Positions 18,138 to 27,328 of a stretch of DNA of 64,000 bases are shown piece after piece. A program made the position numbers and the translations under genes. How positions within the stretch are numbered: position 1 is the first letter of the stretch; every line of letters begins with the position of its first letter. The DNA is from an uncultured Lentisphaerota bacterium (GTDB lineage: Bacteria; Verrucomicrobiota; Kiritimatiellia; CAIQIC01): assembly GCA_903889245.1 (NCBI GenBank), contig CAISWQ010000044.1, positions 62,001 through 126,000 on the forward strand. Direction: 5' to 3'. The notes beneath the pieces were generated by a model. It did no database searches. It was given only the letters and a program-made list of their open reading frames with translations, and was not told the origin of the DNA.

Positions 18138-19087
18138 GCCCGCCGGTCCTGTGCCGGATGCGCGATGCCTTCCTCAACGGCGTGATGGCCCGTATGGAGG
18201 CGGATGAGAAAATCTTCTTTCTGTCGGCCGATTTTGGTTCGCCGCGGCTGGATGTGCTGGCCGCCCGTTACCCCGGACGCTGGGTGAACGTCGGTATCGC
18301 CGAGCAGAATCTGGTCAATGTGGCGGCGGGCATGGCCTTGGAGGGTTATGCGACGATTGCCTATGCCATCGCCCCGTTCTTGAGCATGCGTTGTTATGAG
18401 CAAACCCGCGTCAATCTGTGCATGCTCTCACAGGTGCGGTCGTTGGATGTAACCTTGGCGGGCGTGGGCGCGGGTTTCAGCTACGATGTCTCCGGCCCCA
18501 GCCATCAGGCTTTGGAAGATCTTTCGATCATGCGCACGCTTCCGAATCTGGAGGTCTATTCCCCGGCGGATGCGGTGACCGCCCAAGGGATCGCCACCCA
18601 GCGTATCGGCCGGGGTGGCGTGCGTTATGTGCGCATGGATGGCAAGGCGTTACCCGATCTCTATGCTGCTCCACCGGAACTGGCCCGCGGTTTTCAAGAA
18701 CTCCAAACGGGCCGGGAGGTGTTGCTGGTGGCAACGGGATATATGACTCATCGCGCCTTGGAGACAGCCGCTTTGCTTCAGCAACAGGGCATCGCAGCGG
18801 CAGTGATGGATGTGTTCGCCTTGCAGCCGCTGGATCAAACCGCCTTCCAGCAAGCGTTGGTCTCCGCATCCTTGGTGGTGTCGTTGGAAGAAGGGTTTAT
18901 CGGCAAAGGCGGTCTGGATGCGCTAGTGCGCCAAGCCTTGGTTGGGGTACCCCAGCGCATCCCGCATCTGGGGCTTGGGCTGACCCCAGAATACAGTTTT
19001 GAGGTGGGCGAGCGGGAACTGCGTCTGGACAGGGCCGGCCTGTCCGCAAGCAAACTAACCGCCCGCATTGCCACCGCCTTGGCGTGA
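18134..19087 (+). CDS. Transketolase, C-terminal subunit
   Basis: 317-residue pyrimidine-binding plus C-terminal domains of a split transketolase. Visible are VNVGIAEQNLVNVAAGMALEG with the catalytic Glu that activates ThDP, the GPSHQALEDLSIMRTLPN segment, and a C-terminal Rossmann-like domain. The ATG at 18134 overlaps the previous stop. Together with the N-terminal subunit it should make one functional ThDP enzyme. It could also be read as a DXS-like or E1-like pair, but the lengths fit split transketolase. Confidence 0.9.
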   Translation: MSPPVLCRMRDAFLNGVMARMEADEKIFFLSADFGSPRLDVLAARYPGRWVNVGIAEQNLVNVAAGMALEGYATIAYAIAPFLSMRCYEQTRVNLCMLSQVRSLDVTLAGVGAGFSYDVSGPSHQALEDLSIMRTLPNLEVYSPADAVTAQGIATQRIGRGGVRYVRMDGKALPDLYAAPPELARGFQELQTGREVLLVATGYMTHRALETAALLQQQGIAAAVMDVFALQPLDQTAFQQALVSASLVVSLEEGFIGKGGLDALVRQALVGVPQRIPHLGLGLTPEYSFEVGERELRLDRAGLSASKLTARIATALA

Positions 19088-19168
19088 TGGCGCGGGTACG
19101 CCGGCCTTGACAGCCAGTGGGGCGGGGCCTAGAGTCGCGCCCCTTGTTGGCGCACAAAAGGACAAATC

Positions 19169-20353
19169 ATGGCAGAGCCTGCTTTTCACAGTCAGCGCTT
19201 TGATCTGGCGGTGGATACCATCAGCAAAGCTGATTTGGAGGAAGTGATTGCCTGGCTGCGGGCCTATCCCCGCCTGACGATGGCCGATGTCACCCGCGAA
19301 TTTGAGGCGGCATGGGCGCGGTGGCTGGGTGTCAAATATGCCGTGATGTGCAACTCCGGATCCTCGGCCAACCTGATGATGTATGCGGCCGCTGAGAGCG
19401 CGGGGCTGGCCAGAACCAAAAAGATTGTGGTGCCAGCCACTGGCTGGGCCACTACTGTAATGCCGGCCCTGCAACTGGGCTGGCAGCCGATGATGTGCGA
19501 GTCCGACCAGCGTTCCTTCGGTTTGGATTTGGATTGTTTGGAGAAGCTGCTGCAGCGCGAGCGGCCTGAAACCCTGATTCTGGTGCATGTGCTGGGGGTG
19601 CCCAATGACATGACCCGGTTGCGGTCCCTGCAACAGAAATACGATTTTGAAATCATGGAAGATTGCTGCGCCAGCCATGGCGCACGACATCGCGGCCAGA
19701 TGGTGGGAACGTTTGGCCTGATGTCCTCGTTCTCCTTCTACTATGGGCATCATATGTCCACCGTTGAGGGCGGGGTGGTTTGCACCAATGATGAAAAGTT
19801 GTATTTCCACCTGCTGATGGCGCGCAGCCACGGCTGGCTGAAAGACCTGCCGGCGGCCGAGGCGCAACGTGTCATGGAGAAATATGGCGTGGACCCCTTC
19901 CGTGCACCGTTTACCTTTGTCGTCCCCGGTTTCAACCTGCGGCCGACGGATATCAACGCCAAGATCGGCCTGATCCAATTGCCCAAGCTGGATGACACCA
20001 TCCGGAGGCGCATAGCCAACCATCTGGTCTATCAACGCCGGTTGGCCGGAAAACTGGACTTCGCCCAAGCCTTGGAAGGTGATGTCATTTCCAGCATCTC
20101 CTTCTGTGCCGTTGCGGGCTCCACCGAGCAGCGCCGCCGGATCGTGACGGAATTGGACAGGCAGAAGATTGATACACGTATCTTCACGGCGGGCAACCTG
20201 GGTCGTCATCCTTTCTGGGCCGATCGTTATGGGGCTTTTGAGGCCCCCATGGCCGACCGGCTCTACCGTTGCGGCTTCTTCCTCCCAAACAATCAATCGC
20301 TGGAGCCAGCGGACGTGGAGCGCGTCTGCGATGTGGTCTGTGCGGCCCTGTGA
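19169..20353 (+). CDS. DegT-family PLP sugar 3-dehydratase, ColD/E1 type
   Basis: 394-residue member of the DegT/DnrJ/EryC1 fold. In aminotransferases of this fold a Lys binds PLP in the 'SF...K.....GEGG' segment. Here the segment is SFSFYYGHHMSTVEGG and the Lys position is His194. A His here is the hallmark of C-3 dehydratases such as ColD (GDP-4-keto-6-deoxymannose 3-dehydratase) and E1/RfbH. They remove the 3-OH of a 4-keto-6-deoxy sugar nucleotide. So the product is predicted to be a 3,6-dideoxy-type sugar precursor, not an amino sugar. The sugar nucleotide is not provable; GDP is favoured by the neighbouring fucose-synthase-like gene. Confidence 0.85.
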   Translation: MAEPAFHSQRFDLAVDTISKADLEEVIAWLRAYPRLTMADVTREFEAAWARWLGVKYAVMCNSGSSANLMMYAAAESAGLARTKKIVVPATGWATTVMPALQLGWQPMMCESDQRSFGLDLDCLEKLLQRERPETLILVHVLGVPNDMTRLRSLQQKYDFEIMEDCCASHGARHRGQMVGTFGLMSSFSFYYGHHMSTVEGGVVCTNDEKLYFHLLMARSHGWLKDLPAAEAQRVMEKYGVDPFRAPFTFVVPGFNLRPTDINAKIGLIQLPKLDDTIRRRIANHLVYQRRLAGKLDFAQALEGDVISSISFCAVAGSTEQRRRIVTELDRQKIDTRIFTAGNLGRHPFWADRYGAFEAPMADRLYRCGFFLPNNQSLEPADVERVCDVVCAAL

Positions 20354-21579
20354 TGGCACGCGCTACTGCCATGAAGGTGCTGTATTGCATTCCCGGTCTG
20401 ACGATCAACGCAGATGCGCCATGGGTTACCCGGCAACGCGCCGGCGGTATGCTGGCCGCTGGCTTGGAGGTGGTCCTGTTGGTACGCCGGGAGAGCGACC
20501 GCGCCTACTTCCGTGATCTGGATTGCGAGATTCTAGTCGAACAACCAGGCGCGACAGACGCATCTCGCGCTGTAACCCGCGGCAGCCTCCGGAGTTTTAT
20601 TTGGGAGCCAGCGGTAACCCAGTGGCGCGCCTTCGCTTTGGCCCGCAGAATTGGCGCCGATATTTTGTACTTTTCCCATCCTGAGCCGTGGACTTTGCTG
20701 CCTGCGGTCTGGTTCCGGCATCGGCGCAGACGCGGACCGGTGGTTTCTGTTTTCTCGACCAGTGTCTACCGGCATCTGGGTCATGCACGCATCTATCCGG
20801 CGGCCACCCGTATTCGTGGTTGGTTAAACCAACTGGCTACATGGCGCCTGTGCCCGCGGATCAACGTATTGTTCGACAACCAACATGTGCCGGCGTTTTT
20901 TTGGCGGAAGGATGGCGATCTTTGTAACGTCATGCATGATGGTTATCGCACCGATCTGGCGGATGCACCGCGCCAGGCCAGCCGGCAGCGTTTGGGTATG
21001 CCACCAGAACGTCGTGTGTTGTTATCGTTTGGTGTGGCCAGCAAGGCCAAGGGGCAAGACCTCCTGCTGGCAGCTCTGCGCGGGTTGGAACCAACCTTCG
21101 ACCTGTATATGGTCGGCCCCGTTGGGGGCGTCTATGGGGATCCACAACAAGCGGCAGCCGATTTGTTGGCGGGCGCGTGGCGGGGGCGTCTGCATTTCGT
21201 TGCGCGGCATGTTACCGATGAAGAGATGAATGACTTTTTTTGCGCGGCCGATGGCGTGGTGTTGCCCTATCGGTGGGGTTTCGTCTCTACCAGCGGCAAT
21301 TTCCGCATGGCGGTGGAATATGGCCGTGCTGTAGTGGCGGCCGATCAATTTTTCATCGGGGAGATGGTGCGGCGGCATCAGTTGGGGCTGCTCTTCCCGC
21401 CGGGTGAGGTAACGGCACTTCGGGCACGTCTGGCGGAGTTCGGGCAACAGCCGCAGGCTTGGTTCGAGCAGAGAGCCCAACGATGTCGTGCTTTGGCAGC
21501 ACAGGAAGCGTGGGCTGTAGTAGGACAACGCTATCGGACACTGTTTGAGAGCCTCTTGGGCTCACGCCAAGCCCAGTGA
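20353..21579 (+). CDS. Glycosyltransferase, GT-B fold
   Basis: Family 4-like glycosyltransferase of about 408 residues. It has MKVLYCIPGLTINADAPWV at the N-terminus, RVLLSFGVASKAKGQDLLLAAL at the start of the second Rossmann domain, and VLPYRWGFVSTSGNFRMAVEYG as the donor-binding region. The start overlaps the dehydratase stop (TGATG), so the two are translationally coupled; a start six codons later is possible. It probably adds one sugar of the surface glycan on the cytoplasmic side. Confidence 0.85.
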   Translation: MARATAMKVLYCIPGLTINADAPWVTRQRAGGMLAAGLEVVLLVRRESDRAYFRDLDCEILVEQPGATDASRAVTRGSLRSFIWEPAVTQWRAFALARRIGADILYFSHPEPWTLLPAVWFRHRRRRGPVVSVFSTSVYRHLGHARIYPAATRIRGWLNQLATWRLCPRINVLFDNQHVPAFFWRKDGDLCNVMHDGYRTDLADAPRQASRQRLGMPPERRVLLSFGVASKAKGQDLLLAALRGLEPTFDLYMVGPVGGVYGDPQQAAADLLAGAWRGRLHFVARHVTDEEMNDFFCAADGVVLPYRWGFVSTSGNFRMAVEYGRAVVAADQFFIGEMVRRHQLGLLFPPGEVTALRARLAEFGQQPQAWFEQRAQRCRALAAQEAWAVVGQRYRTLFESLLGSRQAQ

Positions 21580-21653
21580 GGTCACCGGGTTATTTGAGTT
21601 GCCTGTACGGGGCTGTTTTGTGACAGTGCGCCGACCACTGCGCGGAAGATGAC

Positions 21654-22934
21654 ATGAAAAACCGTGGCTGGATCATGGCCTTGATAGTTGTGACCACCCT
21701 GCAATTGGCCATCTGGTGGCCCTTGCTCGGTGGGCGCTCGGTGCTGTTCACCACCGATGACAACATCGGACAATTGAGTTTCTGCGCGCGCTGCCTACCC
21801 GGGGCCCTGTTGGGATGGTGGGACGACAGCAGCCTGCTGGGTAATGGCATTGGCCGGGTGCCCGTGAACTGGACCAGTCTGCTGTTGCTGATCTTACCTG
21901 TGCCCAGCTTTGTTAATCTGATCCATGCCGTGAATTTGTTGCTGGCCTCGGCCTTGTTCTATATCTGGATGTGCAACCGGGGTTGCGCGCCGGCGTCGGC
22001 CACCTTGGGTGCCCTCGTTGCCTTCTGGCTCTCCAGCAACCTCGCCATTACCTACGGCGGCCATGTGCCCAAGTATGCTGTGCTGCTTTTTGCCGTCTTG
22101 GCGCTGCTGGGTATTGAGCGGATGGGGACAACCCGCCGTTGGGTGTGGGTTCTGGTGGCGGGCGGCGCCATGGGCCTTGCACTGGTGGAACAACAGGACG
22201 TGGGCATTTTCTTTGGCCTTTTTGTCGGGGCTTATGCAGTATTTGCCCTCTGGCGTCTGCCAGATTTCTCATGGGCCAAACGCTTGACCGTCTATCTATT
22301 GCCCATGGGTGTGATGGCGGTGTGGCTGGCCAGCGCTTCGTTGTTGCAGGGTTATACCCACAATATTCAAGGGGTGGCCAGTGTGGAGGTGGAGGACCGT
22401 GCTGCCAAGTGGGATTTTGTGACGCAGTGGAGCTATCCTCCTGATGAAAGCGTGGCCCTGGTGGCGCCGGGTTACATGGGCTGGCGTAGTGGTGAGGCGG
22501 ACGGAGCCTACTGGGGTCGCCTGGGGCAATCGGCGGGCTGGGGACAAGCCGGCCAAGGATTCATGAACTTTAAGCTGGATGATTGGTATCTGGGCATGGT
22601 GCCGGTTCTCATGACCCTTTTGATGTGTGGAGCGCTCCTTTGGCAGCGGACACAACCAGGCCCAGAGATGTGGGGGAGCACCGGACTGCACAAGGACCTT
22701 GTTTTTTGGAGTGTGGCCACTGTAGTGGCCTTGTTGCTGGCCATGGGGAAGTTCTCGCCGCTCTACCAGTTGTTCTATCAACTGCCCATGGTAAGCAGCA
22801 TCCGTGCGCCCGTGAAATTTATGCAGGTTTTCCAGATTACCTTGGCGGTCTTGGCGGTCTATGGGGTGGACTTTATTTTGCGCTATACCAGCGGTCGAAA
22901 CCCTGCGCACTCTAACCAGCGAGGTTGTCCTTGA
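21654..22934 (+). CDS. Polytopic membrane protein, YfhO/GT-C-like
   Basis: 426 residues with about nine hydrophobic segments. MIGRATION-type conclusions are limited, but the opening TDDNIGQLSFCARCLPGALLGWWDD followed by TM helices and extracellular GYMGWRSGEADGAYWGRLGQ resembles YfhO-type and GT-C membrane glycosyltransferases. These use lipid-linked donors outside the membrane. The C-terminus is short for YfhO. The stop overlaps the TTG start of the next gene as TTGA. Confidence 0.6.
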   Translation: MKNRGWIMALIVVTTLQLAIWWPLLGGRSVLFTTDDNIGQLSFCARCLPGALLGWWDDSSLLGNGIGRVPVNWTSLLLLILPVPSFVNLIHAVNLLLASALFYIWMCNRGCAPASATLGALVAFWLSSNLAITYGGHVPKYAVLLFAVLALLGIERMGTTRRWVWVLVAGGAMGLALVEQQDVGIFFGLFVGAYAVFALWRLPDFSWAKRLTVYLLPMGVMAVWLASASLLQGYTHNIQGVASVEVEDRAAKWDFVTQWSYPPDESVALVAPGYMGWRSGEADGAYWGRLGQSAGWGQAGQGFMNFKLDDWYLGMVPVLMTLLMCGALLWQRTQPGPEMWGSTGLHKDLVFWSVATVVALLLAMGKFSPLYQLFYQLPMVSSIRAPVKFMQVFQITLAVLAVYGVDFILRYTSGRNPAHSNQRGCP

Positions 22935-24397
22935 AGGAACAGCCCCACGTTCAGCCGCATCGTTTCCGGGTGGCCATGGTCTACCCTCAAGGTGCCATAC
23001 AGACCCAGATGGCGCTGCCACCGTTGGGCTTGGGTTTTCTCATCAAATACTATGAACTACACGGCCTGCATAAGGAGCAGGTGGAGTTTCGTATCTTCGA
23101 TGAAAATGCCCGGAAACATCTGGTCGAGGATGTGGTGGCCTGGCATCCCGATCTGGTGGGCATTAGCGCGATGAGTTTCACCCGGTCGCGTGCCTTTGAC
23201 TTTGCGACGCATATCAGGCACAGACTGCCCAAGGCCCTGCTGATTGGCGGTGGTGTTCACTTCCAAGTGGACCCGGCCGATGGGCTGACCTGTCAGGCTT
23301 TTGATGCGGTTTGCACTGGCGAGGGCGAGGAGCCCTTGCGCCGCATCATTGATGAAGTACTGCTGGGTCCGGCTGGACGCCAGGCGCTGGAGCATATCCC
23401 CAATCTGGCCTGGCGCGATGTCCACGGTCATAACCGGAAGACCGAACACTGGATGATGAAGGACCTGACCGGCCTGCCCATGCCCGACATGGAGCGTTTC
23501 GATTTGGCCTTTTATCTGGCCCGCCGGCAATTTGTCCCCGCGGTGTTTGCCAAATCCACCATTGTCCTGACCGGGCGTGGCTGTCCTTTCAAATGCACTT
23601 TCTGTTTCAATTCGTTCCGGGATGGGAAAGTGCGGCAACACGATATTCAGCAGGTAGTGGATCATCTGGCGCACTTACGAGCCAAGTACGGTGTGCGCCA
23701 CATCTCCATCACCGATGATTTGTTCCTCGTCAACCGGGGGCGTGTACGGACTTTCTGTGAGCGGATTATCAGGGAAATGCCCGATCTCCGCTGGGGTTGT
23801 CAGGCGCGTCCGAGCCTGATTCGCGGGGACGATCTGGACTTGTTCAAGCTTATGGCGCGGGCGGGCTGCATCCAGGTCAACTTCGGTTTTGAAAGCGGTT
23901 GTGAGACCGTGTTGAAGGCCATCAAGGGGCCGGATGCCAGTCTGGCCAAGAATCAACGCGCCCTTGATCTGGCATGGGAGGCGGGCTTGCCGGTCTTCGG
24001 CTACTTCATGTGTGGCATCCCCGGGGAGACGGAAGAAGAGATGTACATGACCGGTGAGTTCATCCGCAAGAACTTCAAGAAATTCCGCCACTTTGAACTC
24101 TTCATCTACACGCCCTATCCTGGCTCGGCCCTGGCCGAGCAAACACGGGCGGATGGCCTGCTGGAGGGTGTCACGATAGATGATCTGGCGGTGAATAATC
24201 TCGTGGAAGGCGAAGTGCGGGTCTTCAACCGCTTGGTGCCGGCGGAAAAAGTCCGGCAGTTCCGCCAGGAGATGAAGCGCATGGCCATGGCCAAATTCCC
24301 GTTGCGCGACAAACTGCGCTGGCTATGGATCGAAGGCCGGGATAATCCGCGTCGCACCTTTAAGCGCGTGGTGGCGTTGTACAAGAAAACTTCCTGA
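22931..24397 (+). CDS. B12-type radical SAM protein
   Basis: 488-residue radical SAM protein with an N-terminal B12-binding-fold half (VAMVYPQGAIQTQMALPPLG, then PDLVGISAMSFTRSRAF and ALLIGGGVHFQ) and a SAM barrel with C-P-F-K-C-T-F-C. FESGCETVLKAIKG and GYFMCGIPGETEEEM are typical of BchE-like enzymes. The start is assigned to TTG at 22931 because it overlaps the preceding stop (TTGA) and follows GAGG by six bases. It is the second such enzyme in the locus, with low similarity to the first. The target is unknown. Confidence 0.85.
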   Translation: MKEQPHVQPHRFRVAMVYPQGAIQTQMALPPLGLGFLIKYYELHGLHKEQVEFRIFDENARKHLVEDVVAWHPDLVGISAMSFTRSRAFDFATHIRHRLPKALLIGGGVHFQVDPADGLTCQAFDAVCTGEGEEPLRRIIDEVLLGPAGRQALEHIPNLAWRDVHGHNRKTEHWMMKDLTGLPMPDMERFDLAFYLARRQFVPAVFAKSTIVLTGRGCPFKCTFCFNSFRDGKVRQHDIQQVVDHLAHLRAKYGVRHISITDDLFLVNRGRVRTFCERIIREMPDLRWGCQARPSLIRGDDLDLFKLMARAGCIQVNFGFESGCETVLKAIKGPDASLAKNQRALDLAWEAGLPVFGYFMCGIPGETEEEMYMTGEFIRKNFKKFRHFELFIYTPYPGSALAEQTRADGLLEGVTIDDLAVNNLVEGEVRVFNRLVPAEKVRQFRQEMKRMAMAKFPLRDKLRWLWIEGRDNPRRTFKRVVALYKKTS

Positions 24398-24435
24398 AGC
24401 ATCTGCTGTTCGGGTCGGTCAAGGCGGGGATCAGT

Positions 24436-26109
24436 ATGAGAGAAAAACAACCAGTTGCCTCGGCGAGCATCTCATTGACTCGCAAGGTTTGCTACAGCCT
24501 GTTTATCTGCCTTCTGTTTCTAGGCGGCCTCGAATTCTGTTTGCGCCTGGTGAAGTTCAGTTATACCCCCCGCCAGCACGTCTTCTATAAGCCGCAAGTT
24601 GGCATGATCAACGGAACGCGTGATTACATCATCCCCACGGTCTTTGATCCTCCGGGCTACCTTTGGCTGATGCCGCAGAGCATCGTGGGGCGTGATGTCC
24701 ATGGCCACAAGATTTATGAATGGCCTGTGGAAAAGAAACCAGGCACCAAACGCATCTGCTTCCTGGGTGGTTCGACCTCCCAGCCGGATTTCATGACCGA
24801 CTACCCGCGGCGCACCATTACCCTGCTGAACAACGCTCTCGGTGCGGGCAGATATGAGGGCCTGAATCTAGGCATGTCGTCCTATGATTCGCATCAAAGT
24901 TTGCTGGCCCTGCAAAAATACGGTTGGCCCCGCAACCCCGACTGTGTGGTCAATTTTGATGGCTGGAATGAATTCGGCACCTGGCCTGACGGCTATTCCA
25001 GCAAAGAAAAAAGTCGCTGGATGAGTCACCCCCAATGGGTCGAGCCCAGCGGGCCGGCGCGCGGCCGGATGGTCGAATTGCGTCTTACCCAACTGGTGGC
25101 CAGACTGCTCGCCGGGGCGGACCGGTCTTGGCCCCGCTTGAATACCGATTTTGATGACTTTCGTGGCAACTTGGAAGAGATGGCGCGCCAAAGCGCCACC
25201 CGTTCGCTGCCCTTTGTCGTGGTACTACGGCCCATCGCGCGCGGCCCCTTGCCGGCCACCTTTTTCCATGACCTGCGCCTGCAGTATTTTAAAATGCATC
25301 ACCAGATTACCGAGCCCAAGGCTCTCTACCACTTTCTGCATGCCCAGTGTACCAATATTCAGGCTTCCGTAGCGCGTCATCACGGACATGCACGACCGGC
25401 GGATGCTTGCGCGACCTTGGAAGCACTGCAAGACACGCTCGCGCAGCAGCCGCACGAAGGGGTTTCCGCCTTTGTGCAGGACGCCATGCATTGCACGCCG
25501 CTGGGCTATCAAGCCATCGCGGAAGCGGCGGCATTGGCGATTGCACCCGAGGAGGCCGCGCGTCTCAAGGCGTACATGGCCAGCGGCGCCTACTGGTTGC
25601 ACCTCGCACGGGAATTTCAGCAGATGGACCATCCTTTCCTCTGTGATTACGCTGCCGGCCAGGCGTTACAACGGGAGCCGGCGTTGCGTGCCGAGACCCA
25701 GACCCTCCAGACTTGGGCGCAGGGGCAGTATGCTTTCTGGCGGCTCTACGAGGCCAACATCCGGCATAAGGGGCCCCTCGTGCCGCTGGGTGAGCGGCTG
25801 AACAATCTGGGCCAATGCCTCGAGATGCGGCCCTCTGACGCGGGTGTGTTGGGGGCCATCTTTCAGGCGGCTTCATGGAACGGCCGCAGCGAGCTGGCCA
25901 TCCCGTTCTTGCTGAAATTCAAGCCCGCCCACGCGCAGGATCAATACATGTGTCTGCGGATGTTGTTCCAAGCCTACGCCGCCATGCGTAACTGGGCGGA
26001 AACCGAGAAGATGGCACGCGCTCTACTGGCGCTGAATCCGGCCGATCCGGACGCGCAGGCTTTTCTAAAGGCCCTGCAAAACACCGCCCCGTCTGCGCCG
26101 CCACGGTGA
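24436..26109 (+). CDS. Membrane-anchored SGNH-hydrolase-like protein with C-terminal helical repeats
   Basis: 557 residues. One N-terminal membrane segment (about residues 19-38) is followed by an SGNH/GDSL-like domain. ICFLGGSTSQP gives the nucleophile Ser at about residue 113, VNFDGWNEFG is the conserved Asn block, and DAMHCTPLGYQAIAEA is the D-x-x-H block. The last third has TPR-like repeats (NWAETEKMARALLALNPADPDAQAFLKAL). Such proteins occur in exopolysaccharide loci, where they remove or transfer acetyl groups. It ends three bases from the convergent glycosyltransferase. Confidence 0.75.
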   Translation: MREKQPVASASISLTRKVCYSLFICLLFLGGLEFCLRLVKFSYTPRQHVFYKPQVGMINGTRDYIIPTVFDPPGYLWLMPQSIVGRDVHGHKIYEWPVEKKPGTKRICFLGGSTSQPDFMTDYPRRTITLLNNALGAGRYEGLNLGMSSYDSHQSLLALQKYGWPRNPDCVVNFDGWNEFGTWPDGYSSKEKSRWMSHPQWVEPSGPARGRMVELRLTQLVARLLAGADRSWPRLNTDFDDFRGNLEEMARQSATRSLPFVVVLRPIARGPLPATFFHDLRLQYFKMHHQITEPKALYHFLHAQCTNIQASVARHHGHARPADACATLEALQDTLAQQPHEGVSAFVQDAMHCTPLGYQAIAEAAALAIAPEEAARLKAYMASGAYWLHLAREFQQMDHPFLCDYAAGQALQREPALRAETQTLQTWAQGQYAFWRLYEANIRHKGPLVPLGERLNNLGQCLEMRPSDAGVLGAIFQAASWNGRSELAIPFLLKFKPAHAQDQYMCLRMLFQAYAAMRNWAETEKMARALLALNPADPDAQAFLKALQNTAPSAPPR

Positions 26110-26112
26110 GCA

Positions 26113-27321
26113 TCAGGCCGGTTCCGAACCGGCCAAGCGCAACAAGGGTGCCACGGTCTTCTGGGTCACAGTGGCCATATCGAAATGGGTGTGCGCCAAT
26201 TCCAGCGCGCGCGCACCCAGCCGTTGCCGTAACCCCGTATCGCGTGTCAGGCGCAACAACTGTGTAAGCAAGGCCTCGGCATCATCGGGGTCAAACAGCA
26301 GGCCCGCGTCATTCTCGTGGATGATCTCGGCCACGCCGCCGAGTCGCGCCGTCAGGATCGGCAGGCCACACGCCATGTTGTGAACCAGTGCACCAGTCAT
26401 GTGAAAGTCATCGGCCTGCATGCCGACGCGCATAACCATCCCGATATCGCCGGCGTTCAGCGCCATATTGACATCCTGCATCCGCGGCAGCCAGCCGGTG
26501 AATTGTACAGCGTTGGCCACTCCCAGTTCCTGCGCCAACTTTTCCAGTCGCAGGCGCTCGGGTCCGTCACCCACCAGGAGGAACCGCAATTCCGGGGCCT
26601 GCTGCCGGGCGCGAGCCAGCACACGCAGAATACGGTCGTTGCCCTTGTTGGGGTGCAAAATACCGTGATGCACCACCACGACCTCGTTGGGGCTATAACC
26701 GAATTGCCGCCGGGCCGTCTCACGAGTCTCGGGGTGATAGATGGCGAAATCACAGGGATCGTAAACTGGATATATGCGCTCCGCAGGAACGCCGTTGGCG
26801 ACCAGATAGGTTTTGGTGGCGCCGGCGCGCGTGAACAGGACCGGTAGTCGCCGCCAGGCGGCAAAATCCAGCGCCCGAATCAAACGGACCAGTGGCCGTA
26901 ACGCGGACTTATGCCCCCAGTAGATTTCCGGGAAGAAGTCCGCCACCGTGAAGGCCACGCGCCGCCCAAAAAACAGCCGCGCCAGCGGGGCTGTCAGGGG
27001 CACGGTCTCATCAATATAGACTGCACGGATACCCAGCCAACGACTGTGCCAGGCCACCCACGGCAACAACGCCACCCAAAGCATGGTCTTCCACACTTTG
27101 TCCCGGCTCGCGGTACGCCGCACGCGGAAGGGCAGGTGATGCACCTTGGCTAGGTTGGCTATGATGGGAGGCAAGGGCCGCTCGGAGCGCAGGCCATAGT
27201 AATGCACCTCGGCGTGGGCCGAGAGCGCCTCGACTATGTGCGGGATGGCGTGAAACAACTCCGTGTGCTCGGCCGGCCCGTATCGGAACCAGAACGCGAT
27301 TTTGGGTCTGGATTCCGTCAT
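26113..27321 (-). CDS. Glycosyltransferase family 4
   Basis: 402-residue GT-B glycosyltransferase. The second domain is clear: VVVHHGILHPNKGNDRILRVL, LLVGDGPERLRLEKLAQELG, TGWLPRMQDVNMALNAGDIG and the donor site GLPILTARLGGVAEIIHENDAGLLF with its Glu. The ATG at 27321 begins MTESRPKIAFWFRYG; the upstream frame overlaps the kinase and is not used. It closes a four-gene minus-strand unit. Confidence 0.9.
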   Translation of the reverse strand: MTESRPKIAFWFRYGPAEHTELFHAIPHIVEALSAHAEVHYYGLRSERPLPPIIANLAKVHHLPFRVRRTASRDKVWKTMLWVALLPWVAWHSRWLGIRAVYIDETVPLTAPLARLFFGRRVAFTVADFFPEIYWGHKSALRPLVRLIRALDFAAWRRLPVLFTRAGATKTYLVANGVPAERIYPVYDPCDFAIYHPETRETARRQFGYSPNEVVVVHHGILHPNKGNDRILRVLARARQQAPELRFLLVGDGPERLRLEKLAQELGVANAVQFTGWLPRMQDVNMALNAGDIGMVMRVGMQADDFHMTGALVHNMACGLPILTARLGGVAEIIHENDAGLLFDPDDAEALLTQLLRLTRDTGLRQRLGARALELAHTHFDMATVTQKTVAPLLRLAGSEPA

Positions 27322-27328
27322 GGTGTAT

